DNA of 10,881 bases from Methanosarcinales archaeon (GTDB taxonomy: Archaea > Halobacteriota > Methanosarcinia > Methanosarcinales > Methanosarcinaceae), in NCBI GenBank assembly GCA_012329085.1, contig JAAXQB010000098.1, forward strand, positions 1 to 10,881. The letters are read 5' to 3'. This document shows positions 6,409-10,881 of this stretch, piece by piece. The first letter of the stretch is position 1; each line of letters begins with the position of its first letter. Made by a program: the position numbers and the translations under genes. The notes beneath the pieces were generated by a model. That model saw only the letters and a list, made by a program, of their open reading frames with translations, was not told the DNA's origin and searched no databases.

Positions 6409-7656
6409 ATGAATAAAATTTCACTACCTTATGGAAAAACAAACATACAACTTTCCATTCCTAATAAAAACATCATAAATATCATAAAGCCAAATGAATT
6501 AATTCACACAAAAAATGAAATTCATATTTTAAAAGAAGCAATCGAAAATCCAATAAATAGCAAACGATTATTTGAACTTGTAAATAAAGATTTAAATGTT
6601 GTAATAATTGTAAGTGATATAACTAGAACTGTGCCTGCAAAAAAAATATTGCCTTTAATTCTAAATGAACTTTATAAAGGAAATGTTAAAGATAAAAACA
6701 TTACTATTGTTTTTGCACTTGGACTTCATAGAAATCAAACAGAATCTGAAATGAAGCAGATTGTAGGCAATGACATCTATAAACGAATATTGTGCATTGA
6801 ACATGATTCAAAAAAATGTGTGCATCTTGGAAAAACTAAATATGAAACTCCTATTGAAATATTTGAACCAGTGCTTAATGCGGATGTTATTGTGTGTATC
6901 GGAAATATAGAATTTCATTATTATGCAGGATATACCGGTGGCGTAAAAGCAATACTTCCGGGTGTGAGTTCTGAAAATTCTATTATTGCAAATCATAAAA
7001 AAATGTTAGATGATGCTGCAATTACTGGAAATCTCAATAGTCCTGTGAGAAAAGATATGGAGGAAGCCATAAGCTATCTTGCAGGAAAATCATTGTTTTT
7101 AATGAATACTGTTTTAAACAGCAAAAAAAAAGTTGTATATGCAGTTGCAGGCAATATGGTTGATGCACATAGTAAAGGTGCAAACTTTATGGATAAAATG
7201 TATAAAATAGCCATAAATCAATTGGCCGATATTATTATTGTATCTCCAGGGGGGCATCCAAAAGATATTACTCTATTTCAAGCACACAAATCTCTTGAAA
7301 ATGCAAAAAATGGAGTTGTTGAAGGAGGTATAATCTTACTTATTGCTGAATGTGATGAAGGGTTTGGCAATAAAGTATATGAAAAATGGAGTGTTGAATC
7401 AAAAAATCCAGATGATGCGATAGAGCGATTTAATCAATCATTTGAATTTGGAGGACATAAAGCTGCACTTATTGCAAAACTTTCAAAAAAGTATAAGTTA
7501 TGTCTTAAATCTAATCTTACAATAGATGAAACAAAATCTGTATTTTTTGAGAAAGTTGAATGTGTTCAAACGCATATTGATGCACTGTTAGATAAAAATC
7601 CAGATAGTAAAATATTTATTATGCAATCTGGTGGATTGACACTTCCGAAAAATTAA
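6409..7656 (+). CDS. larA: LarA-family nickel-dependent 2-hydroxyacid racemase/epimerase
   Basis: A 415-residue LarA-family protein, normal length. In Lactobacillus plantarum lactate racemase the key residues are Asp72, Arg75, His108, His174, Lys184, His200, Gln295 and Lys298. Counterparts are all present here: D70 and R73 in SDITRTVP, H107 in LGLHRNQTE, H170 in GNIEFHYYAGYTGGVKA, K180 (the expected attachment point of the nickel-pincer nucleotide), H196 in IIANHKKM (nickel ligand), and Q291 and K294 in LFQAHKS. It should therefore be able to carry the cofactor and interconvert the chirality of a 2-hydroxyacid. The family includes members acting on lactate, malate and other hydroxyacids, so the substrate is open. 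The cofactor genes larB, larC and larE are not in the window. Likely leaderless; followed by a hairpin repeat element. Confidence 0.88.
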   Translation: MNKISLPYGKTNIQLSIPNKNIINIIKPNELIHTKNEIHILKEAIENPINSKRLFELVNKDLNVVIIVSDITRTVPAKKILPLILNELYKGNVKDKNITIVFALGLHRNQTESEMKQIVGNDIYKRILCIEHDSKKCVHLGKTKYETPIEIFEPVLNADVIVCIGNIEFHYYAGYTGGVKAILPGVSSENSIIANHKKMLDDAAITGNLNSPVRKDMEEAISYLAGKSLFLMNTVLNSKKKVVYAVAGNMVDAHSKGANFMDKMYKIAINQLADIIIVSPGGHPKDITLFQAHKSLENAKNGVVEGGIILLIAECDEGFGNKVYEKWSVESKNPDDAIERFNQSFEFGGHKAALIAKLSKKYKLCLKSNLTIDETKSVFFEKVECVQTHIDALLDKNPDSKIFIMQSGGLTLPKN

Positions 7657-7664
7657 AAATTTCT

Positions 7665-7745
7665 TTAACTCATTCTATTTGAGAATGAAGGTTAAGTGTA
7701 TAATAAATGCTCATTCGTTCCGAATGAGCTTTACAAATTATACAC
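7665..7745. repeat. Palindromic repeat element: one hairpin followed by a nested double stem
   Basis: First hairpin at 7665-7695: TCATTCT/AGAATGA around a 5-base loop, extended by TTAAC/GGTTAA with small bulges. Second structure: an inner perfect 9-bp stem GCTCATTCG/CGAATGAGC at 7709-7729 with loop TTC, enclosed by outer perfect 9-bp arms GTGTATAAT (7696-7704) and ATTATACAC (7737-7745). The inner stem shares the CTCATTC/GAATGAG core with 617-637, and both the outermost and innermost pairs differ between copies while staying paired. It lies between the larA stop and gatE and may act as terminator, message stabiliser or REP-like repeat. Confidence 0.65.
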
Positions 7746-7813
7746 AATTAAAAAAGAACGGTAAATTCCATAAAGTTATTAATCTTATCGATTAAATTAT
7801 TGGTGTGATATAA

Positions 7814-9688
7814 ATGAATGAAAAAGAAGATAGATATAAAAAACTTGGTTTAAAATGTGGGCTTGAAATTCATCAACAATTAGATACAAAAAAAAAGCTT
7901 TTTTGTGATTGTAAAACAGTGATACGAGATGTTAATGAATCAACACATGAATTTTTTAGATATCTTAGACCAACGGCAAGTGAAGTGGCTGAAATTGATA
8001 GGGCGGCATTAGAACAATCGAAAGTAAAAAGAAAATTTGTATATAAAGCATATGATACAACTTGTCTTATAGAAGAGGATGAAGAGCCGCCACGAAAATT
8101 GAATAAGGATGCACTTGGCGTTTCGTTAATTTTAGTAAAACTTCTTAATATGAATCCAGTTGATGAAATCCATGTAATGCGAAAGATTGTGATTGATGGG
8201 TCCAATACTACGGGATTTCAAAGAACGGCGTTTGTTGCAAAGGATGGTTTTATTGATACGGACGAGGGAGAAGTCGGAATTGAAGTTTTATGTTTAGAGG
8301 AAGATGCGGCACAGAAAATAGAAGGTGATGAATATTCTGTTTCCTATTCATTAGATAGACTTGGAATTCCACTTATAGAGATTGCAACTGCACCTGATAT
8401 TATTTCTCCATCGCATGCAAAGGAAACTGCAAAAAAGATTGGTATGTTTTTCCGTTCAACAGGTAAAGTGAAAAGAGGACTTGGGACAATTCGGCAAGAT
8501 GTGAATATATCTATATCAAAAGGTGCCAGAGTAGAGATAAAAGGAGTTCAATCTCTTGATCTTATTGAGACTATTCTTGAAAATGAAGTGGATAGGCAGG
8601 TAAATCTTCTTGAAATTAAAGATAGATTGATAGAAAAATGTGCGTTTGTTAATGATAAGATTTTTGATGTTACAGATATTTTTAAAGATGGGAAATTTAA
8701 GCATAAAAAAGGAAAAGTGCTTGGCGTTTTGTTATCTGGGTTTGTTGGGTTTGTTGGACGAGAGATTCAAACGGGGCGGCGACTTGGGACTGAATTTTCT
8801 GATTATGCAAAGGCTATGGGTGTTGGAGGTATATTGCATACAGATGAGCTTCCAAATTATGGCATATCACAAAATGAAGTGGATGCACTTCGTGTAATGC
8901 TTGATGCAAAGGATGAGGATGCTGTGGTTTTTGTTATGGGTGATGAGGTGCGTGCGAGAAATGCACTTAATAGTGTAATCAATCGTGCAAAATATACGCT
9001 TATGGGAATTCCAGAGGAAACGCGAAAAGCACTTCCTGATGGAAATAGTCAGTATATGAGACCGCTTTCGAGTGCGGCACGGATGTATCCTGAAACTGAT
9101 GTGCCTCAAATTGAGATTGGGGAGAGGGAGTTTAATTCTATTGAGATTCCTGAATTATTAACAGATAAGGCTGTTCGATTTATGAAAGAGTTTGATTTAA
9201 ATAGGGAGTTTGCGGAAAAAATTGTATATTCTCAAAAATTGTATTTGTTTGAGAATCTGGTTCAAAAATATGATGGTTTTGCAACACTTATTGTGAGGAC
9301 TTTGATTGGCACGCTGTCTGAACTTAGTAGGGACGGGGTGCGTGTTGGTGAGTTAGAAGATGGGCATTTTATGCAATTGTTTGAGCTTGTTTCAAAGGGG
9401 GTGCTTGCAAAGGAGGGGATTGACCCTGTTTTACGGATGCTTGCAAAGAATCCTAATATTGATGTGGAAAAGGCAGTTGAATCGTGTGGATTTACTGGTG
9501 TCGATGAGTCTAAGATTCGGGAGTTTATTAAAAATATTGTGCAAGAGCGAATGGATTTTGTGAAGGAGAGGGGCGTTGGTGCAGTGGGTCCGCTTATGGG
9601 TGTTGTTATGAAGGAGTTTAGGGGGAAGGTGGATGGAAATCGATTGAGGGGATTGCTTATGGAGGAGATTGAGGGCGTGGGAGTTTAG
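7814..9688 (+). CDS. gatE: Glutamyl-tRNA(Gln) amidotransferase subunit E
   Basis: Subunit E (624 residues) of the archaea-specific GatDE enzyme, which turns misacylated Glu-tRNA(Gln) into Gln-tRNA(Gln) in the cytoplasm. GatD, the asparaginase-like partner, is not in the window. Domains in order: the GatB/E cradle from residue 1 to about 280, opening with [21 protein letters not shown] and including [10 protein letters not shown]; the AspRS-like GAD insertion (about 300-440) with [18 protein letters not shown]; and the helical YqeY-like tail (about 480-624), ending near [17 protein letters not shown]. Length is typical of the family. The start ATG follows GGTGTGA, a fair ribosome-binding site. 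The stop is TAG; readthrough would add only 13 residues before TAA. Oddity: the 3' part is far richer in G than the 5' part. Confidence 0.95.
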   Translation: MNEKEDRYKKLGLKCGLEIHQQLDTKKKLFCDCKTVIRDVNESTHEFFRYLRPTASEVAEIDRAALEQSKVKRKFVYKAYDTTCLIEEDEEPPRKLNKDALGVSLILVKLLNMNPVDEIHVMRKIVIDGSNTTGFQRTAFVAKDGFIDTDEGEVGIEVLCLEEDAAQKIEGDEYSVSYSLDRLGIPLIEIATAPDIISPSHAKETAKKIGMFFRSTGKVKRGLGTIRQDVNISISKGARVEIKGVQSLDLIETILENEVDRQVNLLEIKDRLIEKCAFVNDKIFDVTDIFKDGKFKHKKGKVLGVLLSGFVGFVGREIQTGRRLGTEFSDYAKAMGVGGILHTDELPNYGISQNEVDALRVMLDAKDEDAVVFVMGDEVRARNALNSVINRAKYTLMGIPEETRKALPDGNSQYMRPLSSAARMYPETDVPQIEIGEREFNSIEIPELLTDKAVRFMKEFDLNREFAEKIVYSQKLYLFENLVQKYDGFATLIVRTLIGTLSELSRDGVRVGELEDGHFMQLFELVSKGVLAKEGIDPVLRMLAKNPNIDVEKAVESCGFTGVDESKIREFIKNIVQERMDFVKERGVGAVGPLMGVVMKEFRGKVDGNRLRGLLMEEIEGVGV

Positions 9689-9722
9689 GAAATTGCGATA
9701 TTGATAAGATGGGGATTAAAAA

Positions 9723-10881
9723 ATGATTAATAATAAACAACGGAAAACAATAACAATAGAACAGAAAATTCAAATTCCTTCAGAATTAAAACATTTAAGA
9801 AATACTGCTTTGGAAAATAAGAATAAATTGTGTGTAATAGTATATTCAAGTGACACATATGTGAGCTATATAAATAATGTGATATCTAAAATTCAAGATA
9901 TAATGGGAGTTTATAATATAGATGCAAAAATCTTACCTGAAGTAGTAAAACCACAGAAAAGTAATTTTGACACGATTTTACAAATGGTAAAAGATTGTGT
10001 GTTAGGAATTGTAATATTGGATGGGCTTAGACCAAATGTTATGATGGAATATGGAATGTTATTAGGTTTAGAAAAACCAATTATTGTTTTAAAAGATAAA
10101 AATGCTAAGATTAATATTAATGGTTTATCTGATACATTAAAAACTAAATGTGAAAAACACCACATATCCAATCCTAAATTAGATGTAACAAAACATATAT
10201 CTAATGTAAATAATTTAAATTATACGGGTTACGATTGTAATAATCTTGATAAATTTGAAGAAATATTAAAAGAAAACCTTACTAAACTTAAAGATGACAT
10301 AATTTTACAGATTACAAAACCAATGATGCCATCAAATCTTAATCCGGATGAATTTAAACATTTACAAGAAAAATTTATTAAAATTGCAGAATATAGTATT
10401 AAATTTATAAAACCAGATTTTGAAAGTATTAATAAAATTGATAAGGAAATTAATGATTTAGTAAATCAATATCATATAGAATTGCCTGCAACATATTATT
10501 TTGAAATTGGCAATATATATTATAAATTGTCAAAATATGATGAAGCATTAATGTTTTTTAACAAAGCAATAGAGATAAATCCAGATGATGCTGAAGCATG
10601 GTATAATAAAGGTGTTGTACTTGGAGAACTTAATCGTCCTGATGAAGAACTTAAAGCTTATAATAAAGCAATAGAGATAAAACCAGATGATGCTGAAGCA
10701 TGGTATAACAAAGGTGTTGTACTTGGAAAACTTAATCGCCCTGATGAAGCACTTAAAGCGTATGATAAAGCAATAGAGATAAAACCAGATTATGCTGAAG
10801 CATGGTATAACAAAGGTGTTGTACTTGGAAAACTTAATCGCCCTGATGAAGCACTTAAAGCGTATGATAAAGCAATAGAGA
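9723..10881 (+). CDS. TIR/nucleoside-deoxyribosyltransferase-like domain joined to TPR repeats, 3'-incomplete
   Basis: ATG at 9723, 34 bases after gatE, opens a frame that reaches the right edge without a stop (386 residues seen). Residues about 35-125 look like a flavodoxin-type alpha/beta domain of the TIR or nucleoside-2-deoxyribosyltransferase group: a first strand KLCVIVYSSD, then GIVILDGLRPNVMMEYG (95-111) with E109 in the position of the catalytic glutamate, then KPIIVL. Residues about 130-250 are a linker with charged helices. TPR repeats begin near 256 with a divergent unit and continue with nearly identical 34-residue units (DDAEAWYNKGVVLG-type). Enzyme-plus-TPR designs occur in signalling and antiphage proteins, where the repeats sense or scaffold; that role is inference here. 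Composition is AT-rich, unlike the end of gatE. Confidence 0.7.
   Translation, partial: MINNKQRKTITIEQKIQIPSELKHLRNTALENKNKLCVIVYSSDTYVSYINNVISKIQDIMGVYNIDAKILPEVVKPQKSNFDTILQMVKDCVLGIVILDGLRPNVMMEYGMLLGLEKPIIVLKDKNAKININGLSDTLKTKCEKHHISNPKLDVTKHISNVNNLNYTGYDCNNLDKFEEILKENLTKLKDDIILQITKPMMPSNLNPDEFKHLQEKFIKIAEYSIKFIKPDFESINKIDKEINDLVNQYHIELPATYYFEIGNIYYKLSKYDEALMFFNKAIEINPDDAEAWYNKGVVLGELNRPDEELKAYNKAIEIKPDDAEAWYNKGVVLGKLNRPDEALKAYDKAIEIKPDYAEAWYNKGVVLGKLNRPDEALKAYDKAIE
10560..10881 (+). repeat. Tandem 102-base TPR-coding repeats
   Basis: Units run 10560-10661, 10662-10763, 10764-10865, and a fourth begins at 10866 and is cut by the edge. Each encodes one 34-residue TPR with A helix AEAWYNKGVVLGKLNRP and B helix DEALKAYDKAIEIKP. 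By hand comparison, units 2 and 3 differ at 2 of 102 bases and units 1 and 2 at 7 of 102, so the similarity extends to the DNA level and rises toward the 3' side. Confidence 0.9.

Noticed and set aside
7696..7745. tRNA or other classic RNA gene
   Set aside because: The nested stems have no cloverleaf arms, no T-loop consensus and no acceptor-like pairing.
10560..10881. CRISPR-like repeat array
   Set aside because: The 102-base repeats are continuous without spacers and encode in-frame TPR units.

Overview
The window looks like a piece of an AT-rich genome from an anaerobic archaeon. The best evidence is gatE, the archaea-specific tRNA-dependent amidotransferase subunit. The multi-subunit pyruvate:ferredoxin oxidoreductase-type enzyme, the few strong Shine-Dalgarno sites at operon heads, and TATA-like elements about 26 bases from start codons all fit. 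I cannot name a lineage from this sequence alone.

Layout. Bases 1-485 hold the 3' part of a PH-like domain gene with an in-frame TAG. Bases 486-955 are a non-coding gap between convergent genes, rich in short hairpins. Bases 956-6028 are a tight minus-strand operon, transcribed right to left: porE (CdhB-like epsilon), porA, porB, porG, porD (2x[4Fe-4S] ferredoxin) and ilvD. The five por genes overlap one another by 1 to 16 bases, and ilvD follows 10 bases later. A divergent promoter region follows, then a 32-codon membrane micro-ORF (6272-6370), a LarA-family gene (6409-7656), a hairpin repeat element (7665-7745), gatE (7814-9688), and an incomplete gene joining an N-terminal TIR/nucleoside-deoxyribosyltransferase-like domain to TPR repeats (9723 to the right edge).

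How the genes work together. The por genes encode an enzyme that interconverts a 2-oxoacid with acyl-CoA, CO2 and reduced ferredoxin. IlvD makes branched-chain 2-oxoacids. The shared operon suggests a link between ferredoxin-dependent carbon fixation and branched-chain amino acid synthesis. LarA is a nickel-pincer 2-hydroxyacid racemase/epimerase family member with all key residues, but its cofactor-making genes are not here. GatE is housekeeping (Gln-tRNA formation with GatD). The last gene resembles an immune-effector or signalling architecture.

Points most worth a second look: the CdhB-like fifth subunit of the oxidoreductase; a Lys-to-Glu change at the normally carbamylated metal-ligand lysine of IlvD; a palindromic element with compensating base changes at two loci; the TIR-like/TPR protein with nearly identical repeat units; and the in-frame TAG in the first gene.
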